From Gluconacetobacter aggeris (lineage in GTDB: Bacteria; Pseudomonadota; Alphaproteobacteria; Acetobacterales; Acetobacteraceae), in assembly GCF_014174395.1 (NCBI RefSeq), contig NZ_JABEQD010000004.1, forward strand, positions 186,001 to 250,000: a stretch of 64,000 nt of DNA. Direction: 5' to 3'. Position 1 is the first letter of the stretch; every line of letters begins with the position of its first letter. Both the position numbers and the translations under genes were made by a program. Below, one piece after another: positions 55,115 through 64,000 of the stretch. A model generated the notes under the pieces. It saw only the letters and a list, made by a program, of their open reading frames with translations, was not told where the DNA came from and ran no database searches.

Positions 55115-56308
55115 TTGCTGAGTTTTCTGATGCTGCAGGGGAATGCCACGCCGTTCTTCTCCGAACTGGCGGTGGCGCTTCGGGCTGCCGGTCATCATGT
55201 CCGCCGCATCGCCTTCAATGGCGGGGATGTCGTCTTTTCGCACGATGTCACGTGGTTTCGTGGACGGCAGGATGCCCTGCCTGGCTTTCTCGAAAAGATC
55301 GTCGATGAGGACAGGCCGGATGCGATCATCCTGTTTGGTGACTGCCGCCCGATCCATCTGGTGGCGACCGACATCGCACGGGCGCGCGGCATCGCCATCT
55401 GGGTGTTCGAGGAAGGATATCTGAGGCCCGGCTGGATCACGCTGGAGCCCCATGGCGTCAACGGATTTTCGGCCCTGCCGCGCGATGCCGCGGCGATCCG
55501 CGAACGGGGCAGGGCGCCATGGCCGCCCATGCGCTACAACCCGCATTCGGATTTCCTGCGGCGCGCCGTCTATGATGTGTCCTACCATGGGCTGCGCGTG
55601 GCCATGACGCCGCTGTTTCCCCACGCGCGCTTTCATGCCGTGATCAGCCCGTTCGTGGAATATGCGGGCTGGCTGCGGGACTGGGCGGGGCAATTGCTGC
55701 GCAAGCCGAAGGAAGCGACCCTGCCCGACGGGCCGTTCATGCTGGTGCCCATGCAACTGGATGGCGATTACCAGTTGCGGGTCCATTCGCCGTTCCACAG
55801 CATGGCCGAGGCGCTGGAGCGTATCCTGGTCTCCTTCGCCGGGCATGCGCCCGCATCGCTCTCCCTGGTCATCCGCCGGCATCCGCTCGATCCGCGCCTG
55901 ACCGATTGGGAAGGGCTGATCGGCCGGCACGCGCGCGCGCTGGGCATCGCGCAGCGGGTCTATTTCATGGCCGACGGCCCGCTCGATCCCGTTCTGGACG
56001 CCAGCGAGGGGATTGTGACGGTCAACAGCACGGTCGGGTTGCTGGCGCTGCGGCGCAACAGGCCGGTCAAGATCCTGGGCGAAGCCATCTACGATGTCGA
56101 AGGGCTGACGTTCCAGGAGCCCCTGGACCGTTTCTGGCAGGAGGCGAGCAAGCCGGACAGCCAACTGCTCGATGCGTTCTGCCGCATGCTGATCCAGGAA
56201 GTCCTGGTCGAGGGCGATTTCTTCACCCCCGAGGGGCGCGCCCTCGCGGTCGAGGGCTCGGTGCGGAGGATTCTGTCGGCCTATTCCGACAGGGCCCGCA
56301 TGGCCTGA
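55115..56308 (+). CDS. KpsS-like capsule polysaccharide biosynthesis protein
   Basis: 397 residues from a TTG at 55115 with AAGGTGGAG upstream. LSFLMLQGNATPFFSELAVALRAAGHHVRRIAFNGGDVVF is the KpsS/LipB start; ARGIAIWVFEEGYLRPGWITLEPHGVNGFSALPRD, FMLVPMQLDGDYQLRVHSPF and GIVTVNSTVGLLALRRNRPVKILGEAIYDVEGLTFQ are conserved. KpsS adds the first Kdo to lysophosphatidylglycerol in group 2 capsules. It converges with and overlaps the oxoamine synthase gene by 28 bp. Confidence 0.87.
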   Translation: MLSFLMLQGNATPFFSELAVALRAAGHHVRRIAFNGGDVVFSHDVTWFRGRQDALPGFLEKIVDEDRPDAIILFGDCRPIHLVATDIARARGIAIWVFEEGYLRPGWITLEPHGVNGFSALPRDAAAIRERGRAPWPPMRYNPHSDFLRRAVYDVSYHGLRVAMTPLFPHARFHAVISPFVEYAGWLRDWAGQLLRKPKEATLPDGPFMLVPMQLDGDYQLRVHSPFHSMAEALERILVSFAGHAPASLSLVIRRHPLDPRLTDWEGLIGRHARALGIAQRVYFMADGPLDPVLDASEGIVTVNSTVGLLALRRNRPVKILGEAIYDVEGLTFQEPLDRFWQEASKPDSQLLDAFCRMLIQEVLVEGDFFTPEGRALAVEGSVRRILSAYSDRARMA

Positions 56309-57567
56309 CCGACCAGGGATACGGTCTGTTCGATCTGCCCGGGCGTGTGCGATGCGCTGACGAAAAAGCGCAGGCGCGCCGCCTTTTCCGGCACTGCCGG
56401 GTGGATGATGGGCTGGACGTTAAGGCCCCGTTCGAACAGGGCCTGCGACAGGCGGCCGGCCAGCAGGGAACTGCCGGTGACCAGCGGCACGATGCCGTAG
56501 CCCTCGGAGGTACCGGTATCGAACCCGGCCTCGCGGAACAGGCGCAGCAACTGGGTTGAATTCTCGCGCAGGCGCGCGATGCGCCACGGCTCCTCGCGAA
56601 TGATGTCCAGCGCCGCCATAGAAGCGGCGGCATTGGTCGGCGGCAGCCCGACGGAATAGACGAAGCCGGCGGCAGTACGCTTCAGGTAGGTAATGATATC
56701 GGCGCGGCCGGCGATGTAGCCGCCGCAGGAGATCAGGCTCTTGCTGAGCGTGCCCATCCATAGATCGATCGAGTCCGGGGCAACGCCTGCCTCTTCGGCA
56801 ATGCCATGCCCGCGCGCGCCGAGCACGCCGGTCGAATGCGCCTCGTCCACCAGCGTCATGCAGTCGAACTCGCGGGCCAGCTCGACGAAGGCCGCCAGGT
56901 CGGGGATGTCGCCATCCATGCTGTAATGGCCTTCAAGGACCAGCAGCGCGCGCTTGTGGGCCCGGCGATGCATCCAGAGCTGCTCGCGCGCCGCCGCGAC
57001 ATCGTTATGGGTAAAGGCGATGCGCCGCGCGCCCGACAGGATCGCCCCCTGGATCAGGCTGTTATGGGCCAGCGCATCATGGATGATCAGGTCGCCCGGC
57101 CGCATGAGCTGCGCCAGCGTGGTTACGTTGGTGGCGTGGCCCGACACCATCACGACGCAATCTTCGGCGCCATGCCATTCGGCCAGGGCGCGTTCCAGCT
57201 CCCGATGGAACGGACGTTCGCCCGAGACCATGCGGCTGGCCGAAACCGTTGTGCCGAAGCGATGGAGCGCCTCCTCCACCCGGCCGATCACGCGCGGATC
57301 GCCATTCAGGCCCAGATAATCGTAGGACGAGAAATTGATGTATTCGCGCCCGTCGATCAGGGTCGTGGCCGCCGCCAGCCCGTCATGCTGGCGGAAGAAC
57401 GGATCGGAGACGCCCAGCGCCGCCGCCCGCTTCGCCATGAACTCCATTTCCTCCACGCCCGGCAGCGACCAGCCGCGCGTGCCGGTCTCGGCCGGCGCGG
57501 TGCCCGAGAGGCTGGCGAGGAGCTTGATGCGCTCGCCCAGCCGCCGGCCGAATTTCGGTCCCGTCAT
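56281..57567 (-). CDS. Alpha-oxoamine synthase (AONS/serine palmitoyltransferase-like), RkpG-type
   Basis: 428 residues. YINFSSYDYLGLNGDPRVIGRVEEALHRFGTTVSASRMVSGERPFHRELERALAEWHGAEDCVVMVSGHATNVTTL is the family start; LVDEAHSTGVLGARGHGIAEEAG and LWMGTLSKSLISCGGYIAG hold the PLP Asp/His and Lys276. The enzyme joins an amino acid to an acyl thioester with loss of CO2. Its start overlaps the PKS stop (ATGA), so its acyl donor is probably the PKS ACP, giving a long-chain amino ketone. It resembles rhizobial RkpG. Confidence 0.85.
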   Translation of the reverse strand: MTGPKFGRRLGERIKLLASLSGTAPAETGTRGWSLPGVEEMEFMAKRAAALGVSDPFFRQHDGLAAATTLIDGREYINFSSYDYLGLNGDPRVIGRVEEALHRFGTTVSASRMVSGERPFHRELERALAEWHGAEDCVVMVSGHATNVTTLAQLMRPGDLIIHDALAHNSLIQGAILSGARRIAFTHNDVAAAREQLWMHRRAHKRALLVLEGHYSMDGDIPDLAAFVELAREFDCMTLVDEAHSTGVLGARGHGIAEEAGVAPDSIDLWMGTLSKSLISCGGYIAGRADIITYLKRTAAGFVYSVGLPPTNAAASMAALDIIREEPWRIARLRENSTQLLRLFREAGFDTGTSEGYGIVPLVTGSSLLAGRLSQALFERGLNVQPIIHPAVPEKAARLRFFVSASHTPGQIEQTVSLVGQAMRALSE

Positions 57568-60500
57568 CGGATGGTTTCTTCTTCGTTCGAAAGAGCAGGC
57601 TCGGGGGCCTCTGGTGCTTCGGCGGTCTCGGCCACGACATGCCGTTCCTCATCCGACAGGTGGCGGGCCATCACCGCCTCGTCCGGCGTGGCGGCGGGGG
57701 CATCCTGTCCCTTGTTGCCCAGCAGGGTGGACACCTGGCGCGCAACGCGCCGGACCGTCATTTCCTGCCAGGCGAAGCCGGGCAGCGACACGCCCAGCCG
57801 GCGTTCCAGCCCCAGCGCCAGTTCGACCGCCGTCAGCGAATCCATCCCCAGCTCGGCCAGCGGCTGGTCCATGGGCAGGGCCTCGCGGTCGGTCTGCATG
57901 ATGCGGGTCAGTTCGCCCAGGATCAGGTCGGCGACGATTTCCTCCCGCCGGTCCTCGCTGGCCGTGGCCAGCAGGCTCATCAGGTCGCCGGTATCGCTGT
58001 CCTCGTCGCGGCGGCGGGCCACGGCGCCGAACAGCGGCTCGCTCAGGATCGGCAGGCTGCCGGTGGCCTGCCAGTCCATTTCGGCCAGGACGGGCCATGG
58101 ATCGGACGAGGCCAGCAGGTCGGGCAGGGCATCCAGCGCGGCCATCGAACGCATCGAACGCGCGCCCAGCCGCCGGTCCAGCGCCTCGCGCGCCGCTTCG
58201 TTGCGTTCCAGGAAGCCGGCATCGGCGATCGGCCCCCAGCGGACGGCGCAGCCGGGCAGGCCCGCATCGCGCCGGCGCTGGATCATGGCCTCGACCGCCG
58301 CGTTGGCCGCCACATACGCACCCTGGCCCGGCGCGCCGAGCGTGATGGTGGCGGACGAGAAGACCAGGAACAGCGACAGCGGATCGTCGCGCGTCAGCGC
58401 GTCCAGCGACAGGGCGCCGGCCAGCTTGGCCTGGACCGATGCCATGACCTGCTCCTCGGAGAGGGTCGCGACCAGCCCGTCCGCCACGGTGACGGCGGCA
58501 TGCACGATCCCGCCCAGGGGCGGCATCGTGGCACGGATCTCCGCGAGCAGGGCAGCCAGGCGCGCATGGTCGGTCACGTCGCAGGCCCGGACCTCCACCG
58601 TCCGCGCACCGGCCTCCAGCAGCGTCTCGCGCAGCGCCGCGACGCCTTCGGCCGCCGGCCCACGCCGGCTGAGCAGCACCAGGTGGCGGGCCCCACGGGC
58701 GACGAGCCACCGCGCGGCGCGTGCGCCGAAGCCGCCGGTGCCGCCCGTGACCAGCACGGTGCGGTCAGCCGGGACATCCAGCGTCGGCGGCACATGGACC
58801 GGCCCCATCGTCAGCACGATCTTGCCGACATGGGCCGAGGTCCGCATCAGGGCGAACGCGTCGGTCGCGGCGGAGGCCGGGAAGGCGGTATAAGGCAGCG
58901 GCCCGATCGCACCGTCCTCGAGCAGGGCGTGCAGCCGGTCCGTCACGGTCGAGACCAGATCCGGGCGATGCCGCACCAGCGCGTCGACATCGATCGCGTG
59001 ATAGCTGACATTCTGCCGCATCGGACCGATGCCGACCCGCGTATTGGCCAGGAAGTCGCGCTTGCCCAGTTCCAGGAAGCGGCCGAAGGGGCGCACCAGC
59101 TCCAGGCTGCGCTCCATGGCCTCGCCGCTGAGGGCATTGAGCACCACGTCCACACCCTGCCCATCGGTGGCAGTCAGGACATCGGCCCCGAAACGCAGCG
59201 ACCGGCTGTCCAGGACGGTCTCGATCCCCAGTTCGCGCAGGGCCGCCCGCTTGGCGGGCGAACCGGCGGTGGCGATGATGCGCGCCCCGACATGGCTGGC
59301 ATATTGAATCGCGGCCAGGCCGACACCGCCGGCGGCACCGTGGATCAGGATCGTCTCGCCGGCCCGCAGCGCGCCAACGGTCTCCAGCGCATACAGCACG
59401 GTCAGATAGGTGACGGGAATGGTCGCGCCGGCCGCGAAGGACAGCCATTCCGGCAGCGCGAAGACGCTGCGCCGGTCGGTGACCACACGGCTGGCATGCG
59501 CGGCGGCGGCCAGGGCCATGACGCGGTCGCCGGGGGCCAGGTCGGTGACCTCCGCCCCGACGGCCAGCACGGTGCCCGCGCATTCCATGCCCAGCGTCGC
59601 GCCGGCAAAACCGTCCAGCAGCAATTCGTCGGGCAGCATGCCGATGGCCGACAGCACATCGCGATAATTCAGCCCGCTGGCCTGGACGTCGATCACCACG
59701 TCACGCGGGCCGGGCTCTGTCCGGGGCTCCGGCATCCAGCACAGGCGGTCGAGCGGACCGGGCACGGGCTGGATCAGCCGCACATCCACCGCCGCCGCCG
59801 CCGCGCGCGCCGGCAGGCCCTCGCGCAGGCGGCGGACCAGACGGCCCTCTTCCGTCCAGCGCACTTCGCGCTCATCGTCCGTGGCGTTGCGCTCCGCATC
59901 CAGGGCGGCCGCGATCGCAGTCTCCGACAGGGTGGCGGAGAGGTCGATCCGGCGACAGCGCAGGGCAGGGAACTCGTTGGCGATCGTCCGGCCCAGGGCC
60001 ATGCGCGCGGCCTCGTGCGGCGTGGTGGCCGCCTCACGGGTCACGACGGCCAGATAGTCTCCAGCCTCGGCCGCCGCGCGGGCGTCACCGGCCAGGGCCA
60101 GCATCGCACGGGCGGTGAGGGTGGCCTCATCCGCGCCCTCATCATGCGCGGGCGTATGGGACAGGCGAATCGCGGGCGGCGCGGACACGCTCTCGGCGGC
60201 GGCTTCGGCAACCTCGGCTTCGACCGCGACCGCCGCCAGCACGGCGAGCGGGAAGGGCGCCTGGGCGGGCACGCTTTCGGCCACCGCGCGCAGGCGGTGC
60301 GGCAGGTCGCGCCAGGCGGCAATCGTCAGCAGCGGCTCGGGCGACAGGTCGCGCAACGTGGCCCAGCCCGCATCCTCGGCCGCCTCGGCCACCAGGATCA
60401 GCCCCCCCGGCGCAAGGCGGTCGGCGTGGGCGAGCGTCGTCGCCGGCACCATGCCGTGCAGGCCGGGCGCATAGGCGACCAGCACGTCATAGGCACCCTC

Positions 60501-63500
60501 GGGCACGGTCTCGGCCATGACGATGCCGGGCAGGTGGGCCAGCACGGTCGGGCGCAACCGGGCCTGTCGCTCGCGATTCGGCTCCAGGATCGTATAGTCC
60601 AGCCGGCCCGGCAGGCTCGCGAGGCGCGGGGCAAGCGCGCGGGTCAGGGCCGCACGGTCGGCATGCAGTTCCAGCACGCGGAGCGGCCGGTCCTGCGGCC
60701 AGTCCTGCATATAGGCGGCGATGGTGGCCGCGATCTGCTCGGCCGCCAGTTCCACGCTGCGGCCGGAGAGCAGCTGCCGGAAGGCGATATCGGGGAATGA
60801 ATCGTCGCCGCGCGCCGCATCGGGGGCTGTGCCCGCGCTCTTCCGTTCCTGTACCCAGGCCAGCAGCAGGGCCGCCGGCAACCATTGCGGCAGGTCGAGG
60901 AAAAGGGTCTGCCAAAGACGGGCAAGGTCCGGCGCATCCTCGGTGGCCGGAGCCTCCGAGGCGCGGAGTCCGGCGAGGATCGTATGGGCCAGCAGGCCGG
61001 CATCCTTGTCATCCGCATCGCCGGCCGGCGTCTCCATGGCCGGGCGCAGGCCCAGGAACCGCTCGTCGGACAGCGGGGCCGACGCGACAGGCGCCGGCAG
61101 CCAGATCTCGTGGAAGCTGCGTTCGGCGACCGGCACCGGGCGTTCGCCCGGCATGCGGGTGAACCAGCAGCCGGTGGCCGACAGCACGGCGCGGCCGGTG
61201 GCATCCAGCATCACGATATCGGCCTCGGTCTCGCGCGGGCCGGAGGTCGTGACCACCGCCTGGCCGCGTGCGGGCGTGCCGGCGGTCAGGTCCAGCCGGA
61301 TGATGCCGAATTTGCGCGGCAGCGGGGCTTCGGTGGCATCGGTATGGTTGACGGCCAGCCCGACCAGGGCCTGGAACGTGCCGTCCAGCGCCGTCGGGTC
61401 CAGGGTCAGGCCATCGAGCGGCGCCTCGCCGGTCAGGGTGGCCTCCACCCGGTCCGTAGCCATGGAGATCCCGCCAACCCGGCGGAAGGCCGGCCCATAG
61501 GCCAGTCCGGCAGCGCGGGCCGTGGCGTAAAGCGCGTCGCCCGTCATGTCGGTATCGGTGGCGGCCGACGGCAGGGCGGCCGGGGCAACCGGCGACAGCC
61601 CGGCGCGGGCGGTGGCATGGCGCGTCCAGACCGCATGGGACAGCCGGGGACGGCTGTCGATGGTCACGGCGCCGTCCGCCGACAGCCGGACCCGGATTTC
61701 ACGCAGTTGCGTCTGTTCGATGATGACGGGGCGCAGGATCTGGAAATCGCGCAGTTCCAGCATCTGCGCGTCCGGCCATGTCGCCCGCGCGGCCGTAAAG
61801 GCGAATTCGATCAGGCAGGCCGCAGCCAGGACGATCGTGTCGCCAACCTTGTGGTCGGCCAGCCAGGGCTGCACCGCGCCGTCCAGATGCGCGGTCCACT
61901 CGCTTGCATCCGTCTTGCCGTGGTCGCCCAGCAGGGGGTGCGTGCCCTGCTGGTTCCACAGCACCGCCAGGGCTTCCTCGGTGGGTTCGTACCAGTGGCG
62001 CTCGCGCTGCCACTGCACGCCTGGCAGGCCCCGGACCTGGGCCGGACCGGCGAAATGCGACGCGGACAGGATGTCGCAGCCCGCCGCAAAGCACGCCAGC
62101 GCGGTGCGGGGGAACGGATCGGTCGTGATCTTGGCCGGGACCGCCGGCATGACGCGGGTTTGCGCGTCGCCACCCTTCAGGATGTCGCGCAGATAATGTT
62201 GCAGGACCGGACGGGGACCGATCTCGACGAAGACCGTGCCGCCTTCCGCCGCCGCCTGGCGCACCGATTCGGCAAACAGCACCGGCGCGCGGACATTACG
62301 CCACCAGTAATCGGCATCGGGCAGGGTCGTGAAGGACTGGCCGGTCACGGTCGAGATCATCAGCCGTTCCGGCAGGCGCGCGGTGATCTCGCCCAGATCG
62401 CGGATCAGCGCGTCCGCGATCCGGTCCATATGGCTGCTGTGATAGGCATAACCCACCTTCAGGCGGTGGACCAGCAGCGAGGAACCACCCTTCGCCGCCT
62501 CCAGCCGATCGAGCGCTTCGGCCTCGCCAGCCACGGCCAGGGCATTCGGCGCATTGAAGGCCGCGATTTCCAGGGTCGGCGCCGCTTCGGCCAGCAGACG
62601 CCCGGCCTCTTCGACATCGCCATGCAGCGCGGCCATGCCGCCGCCGGGTGCCGTCGCCTGATGGCGGCTGCGCAGGGCGACGATGCGCGCGGCTTCGTCC
62701 ATGTCCAGCATGCCGGCATGGACCCCGGCCGCGATTTCGCCGACGCTGTGGCCGACGACGATATCAGCCTTGAGCCCCTGCCGCTCCAGCCCGCGCAGAA
62801 CGCCGATCTGGAAGGCGAACAGCATGGGCTGCGCGACGTCGGCCGGATCGGCCGACCAGTCGCCCGACCGCATCGCCTCCAGGACCGACCAGCCGAGATG
62901 CGGGCGCAGGGCAGCGTCTGCCTCCCCCACCCCGGCAGCGAAGACAGGGCTGATCTCCAGCAGATCCTGCCCCATGCCCGAGAACTGGCTGCCATTGCCG
63001 GAAAACACGAAGACGGTGCGCGCCTGGGCGAGTGCCTGACCGGTCACCACATCCGCATGGGCGTGCGTATCGACCCACGCGGCCAGCGCCGCGCGCATCT
63101 CCGCCGCGTCTCCCCCCGGAACGCCCAGGCGATGAGGCAGGTGTGCCCGGCGGGTCGCCAGACCGCGCAGCTCGGCATCGGTCCACGCCCGGGTGGACCA
63201 GACGCGTGCAAGGCTGGCCAGGCCGGCTTCCGAGCGGGCGGACAGCAGCAACGGCACCGCGTCATCCGACGGGGTCGCGACGGGCGGCGCGGCAGCGGGC
63301 GCAACCGGGGCGCTGGCAAGGATCACATGGGCATTGGCGCCCCCGAAGCCGAAATTGTTGACGCCGGCGATCAGCGGGCCATCCGCGAGCGGCCGGGCCT
63401 CGGTGACGACTTCCAGGTTGAGTTCGGCGAAGGGGATGGCCGGATTCGGATTCGTGCAATGCAGCGATGCGGGCAGGCGCCGGTTCTGCAGCGCAAGCAT

Positions 63501-64000
63501 GGCCTTCAGCATGCTGACCAGGCCCGACGCCGGTTCCAGATGCCCGAGATTGGTCTTGACCGAACCGATCGGCAGGGGCGTATCGCGCAACTGGCCCAGT
63601 GCGGTGCCCAGCGCATTCGTCTCCACCGGGTCTCCCGCCTGGGTGCCGGTGCCGTGCGCCTCGACGAAGGCGACCTGGTCCGCCGAGACGCCGGCCTTCC
63701 CGTAGACCTCGCGCAGCAGCTCGGCCTGGGCCTGGGCGCTGGGGAATGTCAGGCCCGGCGTCCGGCCATCGGCATTGATTCCGCTGGCCATGATCACGGC
63801 ACGGATGTCGTCGCCGTCCCGCTGTGCGGCCGACAGGGGCTTGAGCAGCAGCATGACGCCGCCTTCGCCCCGGACATAGCCGTCCGCATCGGCGCTGAAG
63901 GCGTGGCACCGCCCTGTCGGGGACAGCATGCTCGCGGCGCAGAAACCGATGAAGGGGTACGGCGTCAGCAGCATGCTGACACCGCCGACCAGGGCCACGC
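57564..64000 (-). CDS. Large reducing type I polyketide synthase, RkpA-like (cut by window edge)
   Basis: At least 2145 residues; the start lies beyond the right edge. Visible order: KS C-terminal part (VEAHGTGT, residue about 112; KTNLGHLEPASG, about 148), AT (GHSVGE, about 418), DH (DHKVGDT, about 715; DGTFQAL, about 880), a degenerate methyltransferase-like region (about 1100-1180), ER (HGAAGGVGLAAIQYA, about 1557), KR (TGGTGGFGARAARWLVARG, about 1750; AYVAANA) and ACP (GMDSLTAVEL, phosphopantetheine Ser about 2054). The set would fully reduce each extension, making a fatty-acid-like chain. It ends in an acidic tail and overlaps the oxoamine synthase gene by 4 bp. Confidence 0.93.
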   Translation of the reverse strand, partial: VALVGGVSMLLTPYPFIGFCAASMLSPTGRCHAFSADADGYVRGEGGVMLLLKPLSAAQRDGDDIRAVIMASGINADGRTPGLTFPSAQAQAELLREVYGKAGVSADQVAFVEAHGTGTQAGDPVETNALGTALGQLRDTPLPIGSVKTNLGHLEPASGLVSMLKAMLALQNRRLPASLHCTNPNPAIPFAELNLEVVTEARPLADGPLIAGVNNFGFGGANAHVILASAPVAPAAAPPVATPSDDAVPLLLSARSEAGLASLARVWSTRAWTDAELRGLATRRAHLPHRLGVPGGDAAEMRAALAAWVDTHAHADVVTGQALAQARTVFVFSGNGSQFSGMGQDLLEISPVFAAGVGEADAALRPHLGWSVLEAMRSGDWSADPADVAQPMLFAFQIGVLRGLERQGLKADIVVGHSVGEIAAGVHAGMLDMDEAARIVALRSRHQATAPGGGMAALHGDVEEAGRLLAEAAPTLEIAAFNAPNALAVAGEAEALDRLEAAKGGSSLLVHRLKVGYAYHSSHMDRIADALIRDLGEITARLPERLMISTVTGQSFTTLPDADYWWRNVRAPVLFAESVRQAAAEGGTVFVEIGPRPVLQHYLRDILKGGDAQTRVMPAVPAKITTDPFPRTALACFAAGCDILSASHFAGPAQVRGLPGVQWQRERHWYEPTEEALAVLWNQQGTHPLLGDHGKTDASEWTAHLDGAVQPWLADHKVGDTIVLAAACLIEFAFTAARATWPDAQMLELRDFQILRPVIIEQTQLREIRVRLSADGAVTIDSRPRLSHAVWTRHATARAGLSPVAPAALPSAATDTDMTGDALYATARAAGLAYGPAFRRVGGISMATDRVEATLTGEAPLDGLTLDPTALDGTFQALVGLAVNHTDATEAPLPRKFGIIRLDLTAGTPARGQAVVTTSGPRETEADIVMLDATGRAVLSATGCWFTRMPGERPVPVAERSFHEIWLPAPVASAPLSDERFLGLRPAMETPAGDADDKDAGLLAHTILAGLRASEAPATEDAPDLARLWQTLFLDLPQWLPAALLLAWVQERKSAGTAPDAARGDDSFPDIAFRQLLSGRSVELAAEQIAATIAAYMQDWPQDRPLRVLELHADRAALTRALAPRLASLPGRLDYTILEPNRERQARLRPTVLAHLPGIVMAETVPEGAYDVLVAYAPGLHGMVPATTLAHADRLAPGGLILVAEAAEDAGWATLRDLSPEPLLTIAAWRDLPHRLRAVAESVPAQAPFPLAVLAAVAVEAEVAEAAAESVSAPPAIRLSHTPAHDEGADEATLTARAMLALAGDARAAAEAGDYLAVVTREAATTPHEAARMALGRTIANEFPALRCRRIDLSATLSETAIAAALDAERNATDDEREVRWTEEGRLVRRLREGLPARAAAAAVDVRLIQPVPGPLDRLCWMPEPRTEPGPRDVVIDVQASGLNYRDVLSAIGMLPDELLLDGFAGATLGMECAGTVLAVGAEVTDLAPGDRVMALAAAAHASRVVTDRRSVFALPEWLSFAAGATIPVTYLTVLYALETVGALRAGETILIHGAAGGVGLAAIQYASHVGARIIATAGSPAKRAALRELGIETVLDSRSLRFGADVLTATDGQGVDVVLNALSGEAMERSLELVRPFGRFLELGKRDFLANTRVGIGPMRQNVSYHAIDVDALVRHRPDLVSTVTDRLHALLEDGAIGPLPYTAFPASAATDAFALMRTSAHVGKIVLTMGPVHVPPTLDVPADRTVLVTGGTGGFGARAARWLVARGARHLVLLSRRGPAAEGVAALRETLLEAGARTVEVRACDVTDHARLAALLAEIRATMPPLGGIVHAAVTVADGLVATLSEEQVMASVQAKLAGALSLDALTRDDPLSLFLVFSSATITLGAPGQGAYVAANAAVEAMIQRRRDAGLPGCAVRWGPIADAGFLERNEAAREALDRRLGARSMRSMAALDALPDLLASSDPWPVLAEMDWQATGSLPILSEPLFGAVARRRDEDSDTGDLMSLLATASEDRREEIVADLILGELTRIMQTDREALPMDQPLAELGMDSLTAVELALGLERRLGVSLPGFAWQEMTVRRVARQVSTLLGNKGQDAPAATPDEAVMARHLSDEERHVVAETAEAPEAPEPALSNEEETIR

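Noticed and set aside
1-64000. CRISPR arrays, tRNA or rRNA genes, prophage, intact transposases
   Set aside because: I saw no regularly spaced repeats, no cloverleaf or rRNA-like conserved sequence, and no transposase or integrase motif in any frame.

Overview
This is a GC-rich, gene-dense chromosomal window from an alphaproteobacterium. The gene families fit the Acetobacteraceae (acetic acid bacteria such as Gluconacetobacter or Komagataeibacter): NodT-type outer-membrane lipoproteins, an OprB porin, an RND/cytochrome b561 set, an rml operon beside KpsC/KpsS-like capsule genes, and a Ku/LigD island. The family assignment is inferred from gene content, not from a marker gene. I found no rRNA, tRNA, CRISPR array or intact insertion sequence.

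Layout. (1) 1-7.2 kb: a LysR regulator cut by the left edge is divergent from an operon of DHA2 pump, small membrane ORF, HlyD adaptor, NodT outer-membrane factor, pirin, FAH-family hydrolase and nitroreductase. It looks like an export-plus-detoxification module for an aromatic or quinone-like compound. (2) 7.5-13.9 kb, minus strand: cytochrome b561 followed by a CzcB/CzcA-like adaptor, RND pump and outer-membrane factor. (3) 14.2-17.3 kb: a decayed chromate-resistance locus (two ChrB fragments in opposite orientation plus an intact DUF1259 protein), an orphan short IucA/IucC-like protein and a broken cupin. (4) 17.3-30 kb: catabolic genes (PdxA-like dehydrogenase, TIM-barrel protein, UPF0303 protein, Gfo/Idh/MocA oxidoreductase, MHS-type transporter, hydratase, 2-hydroxyacid dehydrogenase, OprB porin, class II aldolase, atypical SDR) with two LysR regulators. 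The substrate is unknown.

(5) 30.1-32.5 kb: a penicillin/AHL-acylase-family hydrolase and the tail of a lost TonB receptor. (6) 32.6-37.5 kb: a non-homologous end-joining island with two ku genes, a three-domain ligD, a DUF3175 protein and a small basic protein. (7) 37.5-38.4 kb: an AT-rich patch followed by remains of a catalase and a SAM-dependent methyltransferase. (8) 38.5-44.1 kb: phosphohexomutase, a fluoride riboswitch driving a universal-stress-protein/crcB operon, and a TonB-dependent receptor with a pair of operator-like repeats.

(9) 44.2-64 kb: a surface-polysaccharide locus. It has rfbBACD for dTDP-L-rhamnose, an LTA-synthase-like phosphoglycerol transferase, two GT4 glycosyltransferases, a frameshifted UDP-sugar epimerase and KpsC- and KpsS-like proteins. 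On the opposite strand lies an alpha-oxoamine synthase and a very large reducing type I polyketide synthase that runs off the right edge. The PKS + oxoamine synthase + KpsC combination recalls the rhizobial rkp-1 capsule locus, where RkpA/RkpG are thought to make a lipid needed for capsule export. This is the most interesting system in the window.

A second theme is decay: at least seven broken genes are recognisable only by piecing reading frames together.
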